Below are positions 48,051-56,557 of a DNA stretch of 64,000 nucleotides, in pieces (positions within the stretch are counted from its first letter, which is position 1; the number at the start of each line of letters is the position of its first letter). This DNA comes from Duganella sp. CF517 (GTDB lineage Bacteria > Pseudomonadota > Gammaproteobacteria > Burkholderiales > Burkholderiaceae_D), in contig NZ_FODC01000001.1 in the NCBI RefSeq assembly GCF_900110275.1, positions 558,001-622,000 on the forward strand. The letters run 5' to 3'. Made by a program: the position numbers and the translations under genes. A model generated the notes under the pieces. The model worked only from the letters and a program-made list of their open reading frames with translations. It was not told the origin of the DNA and did no database searches.

Positions 48051-49985
48051 TTACTGTTTTATTGTTATCACGAAGCCGCCATGCGGCTTGATGGTTACTG
48101 CTGCTTTTTTGCCACCGGCGATCTCGCGTTGGCTAAAACTCCGTTCGCCCTCACCGTCGGCGATGATGGTGCCCAGCTTGCCCCCGGCGAAGGACAGGTC
48201 CAGTGTCAGCGCCTTGTCGGATTCGGTGGCGTTGATGCCGGCGATGTACCAGGTGTCGCCGGCGCGGCGCGCGATCACCGCGTATTTGCCGGGGAAACCG
48301 TCGACCAGGCGGCTGTCGTCCCAGCTGCGCGGCAACTCCTGCAGGAAGCTCTTGACATAGGCCGGCACGGTCGCCATCCCCTCCGGTACTTCGGCGAAGT
48401 GCTGAATGCCCGACACGTACAACACCGACGTCGCCAGTTCGAAGCCATTGCTGCCGGTGCGCTTGATCTTCGGGATGTCGCCGAACACCATCGGCGTGAA
48501 ATCCATCGGGTCGAACAGGTTGCGGGCGAACGGCATCATCGCCGCGTGGGTCGGCATCTTGTCCTCGTCGGCCTGCTCGAAGGTGGTGAACTCCATGCCG
48601 CGCACCGCTTCCATCGTCATCAGGTTGGGCCAGGTGCGGGTCCAGCCGCGCGGCAAGGTGGCGCCGTGGAAGTTCACCAGCAGGCCGGCGGCCGCCGCGT
48701 CGTTCAAAATGTCGACGTAGTAGGCGATCATCGATTGCGCGTCGCCGTTGAAGAAGTCGATCTTGACACCCTTGACGCCCATCTGGCGCAGGCGCTTGAA
48801 CTCGGCCACGCGCTGCTCGTGCGTCAGCAGTTTGCCCTTCGGCGAATACTCGGTCGAGTTCCACGCGCCGGACGAGTTATACCAAACCAGGACGCCGACG
48901 TTTTTGGTCGCGGCGTAGTCGGCCAGTTCCTTCATTTTCTCGTAGCCGATCTTGCGGTCCCAGTCGGCGTCGACCAGCGTGTAGTCCCACTTCATGTCGG
49001 CGGCGTAGTCGATGAACTTCTTCTGCACGTCGTAGACGGTGGCGTCGTCCTTCAGCAGCGCCCAGCTCCAGGACGCGTGGCCCGGCTTGACCAGCTGCTT
49101 GTCGAACGCGATCGCCGGCGCCGCCAGGTCGGTGCCCAGGGTCGAGCCGACCACGGTCGACAGCGAACCAAGCGCCATCAGGCGCCATGGCGAGGTCAGT
49201 GTGCCTTCGACATCGGCCAGCAGGCCGCGATCGGGATAGACTTCTTCCTTCATCGGATTTCCGATGCTGTATTTACCGCCTTTGGACTCCGGCGCCAGGC
49301 GCGAACCCTGGAAGCTGCCGTCCATGCCCGCTTCCGAAATCGCCAGCCAGTTGTCGCCCGCGTTGAACAGCGCCGGGAACACCCAGCCAGCCGGCGATGG
49401 CGATACCGTGCCGACCGGGATGTCCATCTGATAGTGCTCTTCGTAGGATGGATTGGTCCGCCCCCAGCCGGTTTGCGCAACCGCGATCGGCTGCAGCCAG
49501 GCCTTGGCCGACGTCGGCAGCGCGAACGTGGTGCGTTCCTGGATCAGTTTTTTGCGCGGCAGCGACGGCTCGGCGACGATGTAGCGGAAGGCGACGCCGT
49601 CGTTCGACACGCGGAAGACGATGTCCATCTTCTGCTTCCGCGCGTTCTGCACGGAGTAGGTTTGTTCGTTGGCGCTGTAGGTGATGTCACGCTTCTTACC
49701 CGTGGCCATCTGGTATTTGTCGGTGACGGTACTGACCTTGGAGCTGGCGGCGATCGTCAGCGCGCCGGCCAGATCGGCGCCTTGCAGTTGCAGCCCGAGC
49801 TCGGAGGCCAGCAACACCGGCTTGCCGTCACGGGAAACCGTATAGGTCAGGGGTTTGCCGGGCGACTCGTTCAGCTGGACGCTGATGTGGCGATCGGGGC
49901 TCGTCAACGCGCCGGGGGAAGCCGCAAAGGCGGTAGACGCGGCTGTGGCGCCCACCGCGACCGCGGAGATAAATTTATTCACCAT
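48051..49985 (-). CDS. Glycoside hydrolase family 97 (retaining type; alpha-galactosidase or beta-L-arabinopyranosidase)
   Basis: A 644-residue exported enzyme with a signal peptide (about 1-22). The N-terminal beta-sandwich (about 28-300) precedes a TIM-barrel domain. Asp410 in GVKIDFFNGD matches the nucleophile of the retaining GH97 branch; inverting SusB-type enzymes lack it. Retaining members are alpha-galactosidases, some of which also cleave beta-L-arabinopyranosides. In this locus the arabinopyranosidase role is attractive but inferred. Confidence 0.87.
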   Translation of the reverse strand: MVNKFISAVAVGATAASTAFAASPGALTSPDRHISVQLNESPGKPLTYTVSRDGKPVLLASELGLQLQGADLAGALTIAASSKVSTVTDKYQMATGKKRDITYSANEQTYSVQNARKQKMDIVFRVSNDGVAFRYIVAEPSLPRKKLIQERTTFALPTSAKAWLQPIAVAQTGWGRTNPSYEEHYQMDIPVGTVSPSPAGWVFPALFNAGDNWLAISEAGMDGSFQGSRLAPESKGGKYSIGNPMKEEVYPDRGLLADVEGTLTSPWRLMALGSLSTVVGSTLGTDLAAPAIAFDKQLVKPGHASWSWALLKDDATVYDVQKKFIDYAADMKWDYTLVDADWDRKIGYEKMKELADYAATKNVGVLVWYNSSGAWNSTEYSPKGKLLTHEQRVAEFKRLRQMGVKGVKIDFFNGDAQSMIAYYVDILNDAAAAGLLVNFHGATLPRGWTRTWPNLMTMEAVRGMEFTTFEQADEDKMPTHAAMMPFARNLFDPMDFTPMVFGDIPKIKRTGSNGFELATSVLYVSGIQHFAEVPEGMATVPAYVKSFLQELPRSWDDSRLVDGFPGKYAVIARRAGDTWYIAGINATESDKALTLDLSFAGGKLGTIIADGEGERSFSQREIAGGKKAAVTIKPHGGFVITIKQ

Positions 49986-50013
49986 GTTCTCACCAATTTT
50001 TTAGGGTTATGTA

Positions 50014-50047
50014 GCCCCGCCACCTCTAAGGGTGGTGTCTCCGGGGC
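50014..50047 (-). other. Intercistronic hairpin between SDR and GH97 genes
   Basis: Two stacked stems: 6 bp (50014-50019 with 50042-50047) and 5 bp (50020-50024 with 50031-50035), separated by a six-base bulge on one side. No T run follows on the minus transcript. It may set different mRNA levels for the enzymes before and after it. Confidence 0.5.
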
Positions 50048-50085
50048 GGCGAACGGTGTTGCTGGTCCTTCTACTGCGTTACAAC

Positions 50086-50853
50086 TTAAACCCATCCTCC
50101 ATCGACGATGAATTCCTGCGCCGTGCACATGGCGCCGTCGTCGGCGGCCAGGAACAGAATCATCGACGCGATATGCTGCGGCATCAACTTGGTGGGCATG
50201 CACTGGTTACGCTTGATATCCTGCTCGCCCGCTTCGTCCAGCCACAGGTCGATCTGGCGCTGGGTCATCACCCAGCCCGGCGTGACGGTGTTGACGCGGA
50301 TGCCGTGGGCGCCGAATTCGCGCGCCAGGCCACGGGTCAGGCCATGGGTCGCCGCCTTGGAGGTGGCGTACACCGGATAGCCGGCGTTCTTGACCTGCCA
50401 CGAGATCGAGCCGACGTTGATGATCGAGCCGGCGCCCTTTTCCTTCATGCCCTCGAAAACCGCCTGGCAGGTGAAGAACATCGGACGCTGGTTGATGGCG
50501 ATACGCTCGTTCCAGTAGTCGACGGTGACGTCCTGGGTTGCATGGCGCTGGTCGTTGGCGGCGTTGTTGACGAGGATGTCGAACGAACCGATGATGCCGG
50601 CCATTTCGGCCATCGTGGACTGCAGGGCTGGGATGTCGGTGATGTCGCACACGCGGAACTCCGGCTCCGGGTAGCCTGCTTCCTTGACGCGGCGAACCAG
50701 CTCCAGGCTGGCGTCGCGGGCGATGTCGACGAAGGCGACCTTGGCGCCCTGCTCGGCGAAGGAAATCACCATCGCCTCGCCGATGCCGGTGCCGCCACCG
50801 GTAATGAACACGCGCTTGCCGCGCAGGCTGGCGAATTTAGCCAATTGGGTCAT
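50086..50853 (-). CDS. SDR family sugar dehydrogenase (probable L-arabinose 1-dehydrogenase)
   Basis: A 255-residue classical short-chain dehydrogenase. The NAD(P) loop is GGGTGIGE (19-26), the NNAAN motif lies at 96-100, and catalytic residues are Ser149, Tyr162 and Lys166 (YATSK). It would oxidise L-arabinose to L-arabinono-lactone, the first step of the non-phosphorylating pathway. I chose ATG 50853 because of its GGAG site. The sugar specificity is inferred from neighbours; another polyol or sugar is possible. Confidence 0.85.
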   Translation of the reverse strand: MTQLAKFASLRGKRVFITGGGTGIGEAMVISFAEQGAKVAFVDIARDASLELVRRVKEAGYPEPEFRVCDITDIPALQSTMAEMAGIIGSFDILVNNAANDQRHATQDVTVDYWNERIAINQRPMFFTCQAVFEGMKEKGAGSIINVGSISWQVKNAGYPVYATSKAATHGLTRGLAREFGAHGIRVNTVTPGWVMTQRQIDLWLDEAGEQDIKRNQCMPTKLMPQHIASMILFLAADDGAMCTAQEFIVDGGWV

Positions 50854-50881
50854 ACAGTCTCCGTTGTTTTTATAGACGAAA

Positions 50882-50899
50882 GCCCCGCCGTGGCGGGGC
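50882..50899 (-). other. Intercistronic hairpin between aldehyde dehydrogenase and SDR genes
   Basis: A GCCCCGC/GCGGGGC stem with a four-base loop (50882-50888 with 50893-50899) lies 19 bases past the upstream stop. The minus transcript continues with TTTCGTC, a weak T run, so partial termination is possible. Confidence 0.5.
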
Positions 50900-50917
50900 C
50901 GGTACAGCCACCACAAA

Positions 50918-52486
50918 TCACTTGTGGTTCAATTCACCTTCAAGGCGTCGCCAAGGCGCGCCGCCTTCGTCGCGCAGCACTTGCGGCAGCAGCTGCTGCG
51001 GCAGGTTCTGGTACGAGACGGGGCGCAGGAAGCGCGTGATCGCGCCGGTGCCGACCGAGGTGCTGCGGCCATCCGACGTCGACGGGAACGGGCCACCGTG
51101 CACCATGGCGCTGCACACTTCCACGCCGGTTGGGTAGCCGTTGGCCAGGATGCGGCCGACTTTACGCTCCAGCACCGGCAGCAGCTGCGCCGCGGCGTCC
51201 AGGTCCGCTTCGTCCATCAGCAAGGTGGCGGTCAGCTGGCCTTCCAGTTCCTCGGCGATCTGGCGCATTTCGGCGATGTCCTTGCAGGCCACGACCAGCG
51301 AGGCCGGGCCGAATACTTCCTCCGACAGGACATGCTGATCCAGGAATGCCGCGCTGCTGGTGTCGAACAGCGCCGGAGCGGCCTTGCCTTCCGACTGCGG
51401 CGCCAGCGCCAGCGTGTTGACGTCGGCGTTATCGGCCAGCTGGGTGATGCCGCGCTTGTAGCTGCCGGCGATACCCGGCGACAGCATGGCGCACGCCGCG
51501 CCGCCCGCAAGCGCCGTCGACGCGACGGCCTTGAAGCGGTCCAGGTCCGGACCGGCGATGCCGATCACCAGCCCCGGGTTGGTGCACATCTGGCCCACAC
51601 CCAACACCAGCGAGGCGGAGAAACCAGCGGCCAATTCCTCGGCGCGGGTGGCCAAGGCCTTCGGCAGCAGGAACACCGGATTGATCGAGCTCATTTCGGC
51701 ATACACGGGGATCGGCACCGGACGCGCGGCGGCCACCGCCATCAGCGCGAGGCCACCGCCACGCGAGCCGGTGAAGCCGACCGCCTTGATGGCCGGATGA
51801 CGCACCACTTCCTGGCCGATCTCGTTGCCGACACCGGTCAGCAGCGAGAACACACCGGCCGGCAGGCCGCAGATCTCGACCGCCTTGACGACGGCGCGGC
51901 CAACCAGCTCCGACGTGCCGGGGTGGGCGAAGTGCGCCTTCAGCACCACCGGGCAGCCGGCGGCGAAGGCCGACGCGGTGTCGCCGCCGGCGACGGAGAA
52001 CGCCAGCGGGAAGTTACTGGCCGAGAAAACGGCGACGGGACCGAGGCCGATCATGCGCATGCGGATATCGGGACGCGGCGGCGCGCGCTCCGGCAGCGCC
52101 TTGTCGATGCGAACATCGTTCCACGAACCTTCGCGCAGCAGGTTGGCAAACAATTTCAACTGGCCGACGGTGCGGCCACGTTCACCTTCGACGCGGGCGC
52201 GCGGCAGGCCGCTTTCGGCCATCACGCGTTCCACCAGCACATCGCCCAGGGCCATGATCTGTTCACCGATGGTTTCCAGGAACACGGCGCGCTTCTCGTC
52301 GCTCAGCGAACGGAAGGTGTCGAAGGCCGCTTCGGCCAGGCGGCAGGCCTGGTCGATCTGATTGACGTCCGCCGTCGTGAACTCCGGGTCCATCGACTGC
52401 TGCAGCGATGGATTGTAGGCGCGGAAGGCGGCGCCGGTGCCTTTGACGGCCTGGCCGCCAATCAGCGAATCGCCGGTGATGATCAT
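50918..52486 (-). CDS. 2,5-dioxovalerate (2-oxoglutarate semialdehyde) dehydrogenase
   Basis: A 522-residue NAD(P)+-dependent aldehyde dehydrogenase that turns 2-oxoglutarate semialdehyde into 2-oxoglutarate, the last step of oxidative arabinose breakdown. The catalytic cysteine is Cys301 (GVGQMCTNPG), the general base Glu264 (YAEMSSINPV), and GFTGSRGGG starts the cofactor region. The sequence matches the KGSADH subfamily seen with pentonate dehydratases. Its ATG overlaps the stop of the upstream gene. Confidence 0.92.
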   Translation of the reverse strand: MIITGDSLIGGQAVKGTGAAFRAYNPSLQQSMDPEFTTADVNQIDQACRLAEAAFDTFRSLSDEKRAVFLETIGEQIMALGDVLVERVMAESGLPRARVEGERGRTVGQLKLFANLLREGSWNDVRIDKALPERAPPRPDIRMRMIGLGPVAVFSASNFPLAFSVAGGDTASAFAAGCPVVLKAHFAHPGTSELVGRAVVKAVEICGLPAGVFSLLTGVGNEIGQEVVRHPAIKAVGFTGSRGGGLALMAVAAARPVPIPVYAEMSSINPVFLLPKALATRAEELAAGFSASLVLGVGQMCTNPGLVIGIAGPDLDRFKAVASTALAGGAACAMLSPGIAGSYKRGITQLADNADVNTLALAPQSEGKAAPALFDTSSAAFLDQHVLSEEVFGPASLVVACKDIAEMRQIAEELEGQLTATLLMDEADLDAAAQLLPVLERKVGRILANGYPTGVEVCSAMVHGGPFPSTSDGRSTSVGTGAITRFLRPVSYQNLPQQLLPQVLRDEGGAPWRRLEGELNHK

Positions 52487-53475
52487 AAGCTTTTTACTTT
52501 CGCGACTTCGGTTTTGTACACGGTCAGCTTGTTGCGCAGCGCGGGACCGAACTGCGGCGAATCGATCTCGAACGTTTCGCCCGGCTTGACGACGATGTTA
52601 TCGGCCACGCTCAGGGTGGCGGTGCCGAAGAAGTGGATATGCACATCGCCGGCGCGCTTGAACAGCGGGTATTTGAAGTGGTGGTGTTCCAGGTTGCCGA
52701 TGGTGTGCGACATATTCTGCTCGCCGCTGAAGAACGCCTTCTCCCAGCGCACCTGGCCGTCGACGTCGTAGATGCGCGACGTGCCCTGGATATTGGCAGG
52801 CGCCTCGCCGACCAGCAGCGCCGGGCCAAGGCCGCAGGCGCGCAGCTTGGAATGCGCCAGGTACAGGTAGTTCTGACGCTCGGTCACGTGGTCCGAGAAC
52901 TCGTTGCCGATGGCGTAGCCGACACGGTAAGGCTGGCCGTCGTCGCCGATCACATACAGGCCGGCCACTTCCGGCTCTTCGCCGCCGTCGAGCGCGAAAT
53001 CGGGCATGCTCAAGTCCTGGCCGCTGGCGGCCACGATCGAGCCGTCGCCCTTGTAGAACCATTCCGGCTGCACACCGGCTTCGCCGGCGGCAGGCTTGCC
53101 GCCTTCGACGCCCATGCGGAACATCTTCATGGAGTCGCTCAGGCTTTCGACGTCGCCGCCGATTTTCTTGTGCATGGCGTCGCGGGTGTCGGCGCTGCCC
53201 AGGTGGGTCAGACCGGTGCCGGTGACGTAGGTGTGGGCGTCGTCGGTGTGATCGAGTGGCGCCAGCAGACGGCCGCTTTCGGCCACTTCGTCGAACGACG
53301 CGGTGGTGGAGCCGACCGATTGCTCGGCCAATTGGGCCAGGCCGATCGCGGTGCGGATCGATTGCTGCGCCAGCGCGTAGGTGGTGTTAAAGCCATCGAT
53401 GACGCGGATGGTCTTATCTTCCAGCACGCCGATCTGGCGCGCGCCTTGTTCGTTCTTGAATTGTACGAGTAGCAT
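52483..53475 (-). CDS. araD1: FAH-family AraD1/GguC-like protein, probable 2-keto-3-deoxy-L-arabonate dehydratase
   Basis: A 330-residue protein of the fumarylacetoacetate-hydrolase superfamily, similar to GguC/AraD1 proteins. The C-terminal FAH-like region (about 170-330) carries GNEFSDHVTE and the acidic/His residues of the metal site. In this position between arabonate dehydratase and the semialdehyde dehydrogenase it probably dehydrates 2-keto-3-deoxy-L-arabonate to 2-oxoglutarate semialdehyde, replacing the usual DapA-like enzyme. The role is inferred from gene order. I chose ATG 53475 (GGAG upstream). Confidence 0.85.
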   Translation of the reverse strand: MLLVQFKNEQGARQIGVLEDKTIRVIDGFNTTYALAQQSIRTAIGLAQLAEQSVGSTTASFDEVAESGRLLAPLDHTDDAHTYVTGTGLTHLGSADTRDAMHKKIGGDVESLSDSMKMFRMGVEGGKPAAGEAGVQPEWFYKGDGSIVAASGQDLSMPDFALDGGEEPEVAGLYVIGDDGQPYRVGYAIGNEFSDHVTERQNYLYLAHSKLRACGLGPALLVGEAPANIQGTSRIYDVDGQVRWEKAFFSGEQNMSHTIGNLEHHHFKYPLFKRAGDVHIHFFGTATLSVADNIVVKPGETFEIDSPQFGPALRNKLTVYKTEVAKVKSL

Positions 53476-53491
53476 GGTGTCTCCGATATTA

Positions 53492-55237
53492 TTAGTGCGA
53501 GTGGCGAGGAACAGCCGAACCGCGATTCCCGACCAGGAAATCGAAGTCGCAACCTTCATCCGCTTGCAGCACGTGTTCGATGTAGAGCTGCTGGTAGCCG
53601 GTTTTCGGACCCGGCGCGCTGCCCGGCACGCGGGCGGCCTGGCGTTCGGCCATTTCGGCGTCCGAGATTTCCAGGTTCAGCAAACCGCCTGCGCAATCGA
53701 GCGTGATCCAGTCGCCATCCTTGACGATGCCCAGCGGGCCGCCGGCCATCGCTTCCGGCGCCACGTGCAGCACGACGGTGCCGTAGGCGGTACCGCTCAT
53801 GCGGGCGTCGGAGATGCGAACCATGTCCTTGACGCCGGCCGCCAGCAATTTAGGCGGCAGGCCCATGTTGCCTACTTCTGCCATGCCGGGATAACCTTTC
53901 GGGCCGCAGTTCTTCATCACCAGCACCGAGTTGGCGTCGACCACCAGGTCCGGATCGATGATGCGGCTCTTATAGTGTTCGAAGTCCTCGAACACGACGG
54001 CCTGGCCGCGATGCTGCATCAGTTCCGGCGTCGCCGCCGAAGGTTTGAGCACGGCGCCGCGCGGCGCCAGGTTGCCGCGCAGGATGCAGATGCCGCCATC
54101 CTTGAGCAGCGGCTTCTCCAGCGGACGAATCACTTCGTCGTCGTAGATCGGCGCGTCCTGGCAGTTTTCCCAGATGGTCTTGCCGTTGACGGTCAGCGCG
54201 TTCGGGTTGGGCAGCAGCTTGCCCTCGCCCATGCGGCGGATCACCGCCGGCAGGCCGCCCGCATAGTAGAACTCTTCCATCAGGAAGCGGCCCGACGGCA
54301 GCAGGTCGACGATGGTCGGCATGCCGCGGCCGACGCGGGTCCAGTCTTCCAGTTCCAGGTCGACGCCGATACGGCCGGCGATCGCCTTCAGGTGGATCAC
54401 GGCGTTGGTCGAGCCGCCGATGGCGGCGTTGACGCGGATCGCGTTCTCGAAATTCTCCTTGGTCAGGATCTTCGACAGCTTCAGGTCTTCCTTGACCATG
54501 TCGACGATGCGCATGCCCGACATGTGGGCCAGCACGTAGCGGCGCGCGTCGACGGCAGGAATGGCGGCATTGTGCGGCAGCGAGGTGCCCAGCGATTCGG
54601 CCATGCAGGCCATCGTCGACGCCGTGCCCATCGTGTTGCAAGTGCCGGCGGAGCGCGAGTGGCCCGCTTCGGCCGCGAGGAAGTCGTGCATGCTCAGTTC
54701 ACCGGCCTTGACCTGCTCGTGCAACTGCCAGACGGCGGTGCCGGAGCCGATGTTCTTGCCGTTCAGCTTACCGTTCAACATAGGGCCGCCGGTGACGACG
54801 ATGGTCGGGATGTCGACCGAGGCGGCGCCCATCAGCAGCGCAGGGGTGGTCTTGTCGCAGCCGACCAGCAGGACGACGCCGTCCATCGGATTGCCGCGGA
54901 TGGATTCTTCGACGTCCATGCTGGCCAAATTACGGGTCAACATGGCGGTGGGACGCAGATTAGATTCGCCGTTGGAGAAGACCGGGAATTCGACCGGGAA
55001 GCCGCCGGCTTCGAGGATGCCGCGTTTGACGTGTTCCGCCAGTTTGCGGAAGTGGGCGTTGCAAGGGGTCAGCTCGGACCAGGTGTTGCAAATGCCGATG
55101 ATCGGTTTGCCCTGGAATTCGTGATCAGGAATGCCCTGATTTTTCATCCAGCTGCGGTACATGAAACCGTTTTTGTCTTGGGAGCCGAACCATTCGGCGG
55201 AGCGCAGCTTTACCTTCTTGTTGTCGTTGTCAGACAT
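53492..55237 (-). CDS. L-arabonate dehydratase (IlvD/Edd family)
   Basis: A 581-residue [2Fe-2S] dehydratase that converts L-arabonate to 2-keto-3-deoxy-L-arabonate. Cluster cysteines fit Cys59, Cys127 and Cys200 (ELTPCN, VGCDKTTPA, AGTCNTMGTAS), the same spacing as in the structurally known Rhizobium enzyme. Length and the SRSAGTCNTMGTAST segment set it apart from IlvD. I chose ATG 55237 because of GAGGAG upstream. It is the first gene of the long catabolic and hydrolase operon down to 42973, with the shared promoter module in front. Confidence 0.93.
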   Translation of the reverse strand: MSDNDNKKVKLRSAEWFGSQDKNGFMYRSWMKNQGIPDHEFQGKPIIGICNTWSELTPCNAHFRKLAEHVKRGILEAGGFPVEFPVFSNGESNLRPTAMLTRNLASMDVEESIRGNPMDGVVLLVGCDKTTPALLMGAASVDIPTIVVTGGPMLNGKLNGKNIGSGTAVWQLHEQVKAGELSMHDFLAAEAGHSRSAGTCNTMGTASTMACMAESLGTSLPHNAAIPAVDARRYVLAHMSGMRIVDMVKEDLKLSKILTKENFENAIRVNAAIGGSTNAVIHLKAIAGRIGVDLELEDWTRVGRGMPTIVDLLPSGRFLMEEFYYAGGLPAVIRRMGEGKLLPNPNALTVNGKTIWENCQDAPIYDDEVIRPLEKPLLKDGGICILRGNLAPRGAVLKPSAATPELMQHRGQAVVFEDFEHYKSRIIDPDLVVDANSVLVMKNCGPKGYPGMAEVGNMGLPPKLLAAGVKDMVRISDARMSGTAYGTVVLHVAPEAMAGGPLGIVKDGDWITLDCAGGLLNLEISDAEMAERQAARVPGSAPGPKTGYQQLYIEHVLQADEGCDFDFLVGNRGSAVPRHSH

Positions 55238-55300
55238 GCAATTCTCCTCAGTATTTTCCTGTGCGGGGACGTGAATGTCATGCCCCCGCATCGATAAAGC

Positions 55301-55367
55301 ATACTAAGATGGACTGAGATATCTTTCCAATAAATTATTAATCAACTTCGATATCAAAACCGGTATC
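55301..55367 (-). promoter_or_regulatory. Operator and promoter of the arabonate dehydratase operon
   Basis: Read on the minus strand: 18-bp repeat GATACC-N6-GATATC (55367-55350), 19 bp, -35 TTGGAA (55330-55325), 18 bp, -10 TAGTAT (55306-55301). The repeat centre is near -65. The gap shares GWAGTTGA with the ytfQ module. The 150-base intergenic region is AT-rich. Confidence 0.82.
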
Positions 55368-55387
55368 ACCGGCCGGTTTTCGCCGCC

Positions 55388-56449
55388 CTACGCGTCGGTA
55401 CTGAAGCGGTAAGCCATCACCGTCGAGTATTCCTGGCCCGGACGCAGGATCGTCGACGGGAAGTCGGGGCGGTTCGGCGAATCCGGGAAATGCTGCGGTT
55501 CGAGGCAGAACGCGCTGCGATAGCGGTAGATCTGCCCTTTTCCGGCCATCTTGTCATTCATGAAATTCCCGCTGTAGAACTGGATGCCCGGCTCCTGGCT
55601 CCACACCTCCAGCACGCGGCCGGAGGCCGGATCGCGCACGCGGGCCGCCATCTCCAGCGCGCCCGGCTTCGTTTTTTTCAGCACGAAGTTGTGGTCGTAG
55701 CCGAAGCCGTTGCGCAATTGCCCGTCATCCTGGTCGATACGCTCGCCGATCGCGTGCGGCGTGCGGAAGTCGAACGGCGTGCCCTCGACCGGCGGCAGAT
55801 CGCCCAGCGGGATCTGCACGGCGTCGATCGGCGTGTAGGCGTCGGCCACGATGGTCAGCTCGTGGCCCAGGATATCGCCCTTGCCGGCCAGGTTGAAATA
55901 CGCATGGTTGGTCAGGTTGACCGGCGTCGCCTTGTCGGTGATGGCGTGGAAAGCGATACGCAGTTCGTTATCGTTGCGCAGCTCATAGATGGCGGTGACT
56001 TCGAGGTTGCCGGGATAACCCTGCTCGCCGTCGGCGCTGACATAACTGAGTATCAGGCCCGCCGAATTCGGGGTGGTGAAGGTTTCGCCGGTCCACAGGC
56101 GGCGGTGGAAGCCGTCGATCCCGCCGTGCAGGTGGTTGACGCCGTTGTTGACGTCCAGCGCGACGGTCTCGCCATCGAGCGTGAAGCGGGCGTTGGCGAT
56201 GCGGTTGCCGTAACGGCCGATCAGCGCCCCGAAGTAATGGGATTCGCCCATGTAGGCGGCGACGTCGTCGTAACCGCAATTGACATCGGCCAGCGTGCCG
56301 CTGCGGTCCGGCACATGGATTTCGGTGATGGCGCCACCCAGGTCGATGATCTTGACGATCATGCCGTTGGCGTTGGTCAGCGTGTAACGGGTGACGTCGC
56401 GGCCGTCGGCCATCTGGCCGAACGGAGATTCAGTGATCGAGGCTTGCAT
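55388..56449 (-). CDS. galM: Galactose mutarotase (aldose 1-epimerase)
   Basis: A 353-residue enzyme that interconverts alpha and beta anomers of aldoses, here likely arabinose released by the hydrolases. Visible motifs are GRYGNRIANARF (about 78-89), the catalytic histidine in NLTNHAYFNL and the catalytic glutamate in SQEPGIQFYSGN. No signal peptide with ATG 56449, so it is cytoplasmic. It ends the unit that starts with the TonB receptor. Confidence 0.92.
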   Translation of the reverse strand: MQASITESPFGQMADGRDVTRYTLTNANGMIVKIIDLGGAITEIHVPDRSGTLADVNCGYDDVAAYMGESHYFGALIGRYGNRIANARFTLDGETVALDVNNGVNHLHGGIDGFHRRLWTGETFTTPNSAGLILSYVSADGEQGYPGNLEVTAIYELRNDNELRIAFHAITDKATPVNLTNHAYFNLAGKGDILGHELTIVADAYTPIDAVQIPLGDLPPVEGTPFDFRTPHAIGERIDQDDGQLRNGFGYDHNFVLKKTKPGALEMAARVRDPASGRVLEVWSQEPGIQFYSGNFMNDKMAGKGQIYRYRSAFCLEPQHFPDSPNRPDFPSTILRPGQEYSTVMAYRFSTDA

Positions 56450-56476
56450 GATATGGCTTTCAGCTTTCAAATGAGT

Positions 56477-56510
56477 CGGCGGCCGGGGGGAATGAACCCG
56501 CCGGCCGCCG
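56477..56510 (-). other. Intercistronic hairpin between GH43 and mutarotase genes
   Basis: A strong 10-bp stem (56477-56486 with 56501-56510) continues with three inner pairs after one mismatch and has a six-base loop. There is no T run on the minus strand. A second small stem (56526-56531 with 56535-56540) lies just upstream in the transcript. Confidence 0.55.
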
Positions 56511-56557
56511 CGATTATTCCTTGGCGGTCGCGCAGCGACCGGCCGCACGGACCGGGT

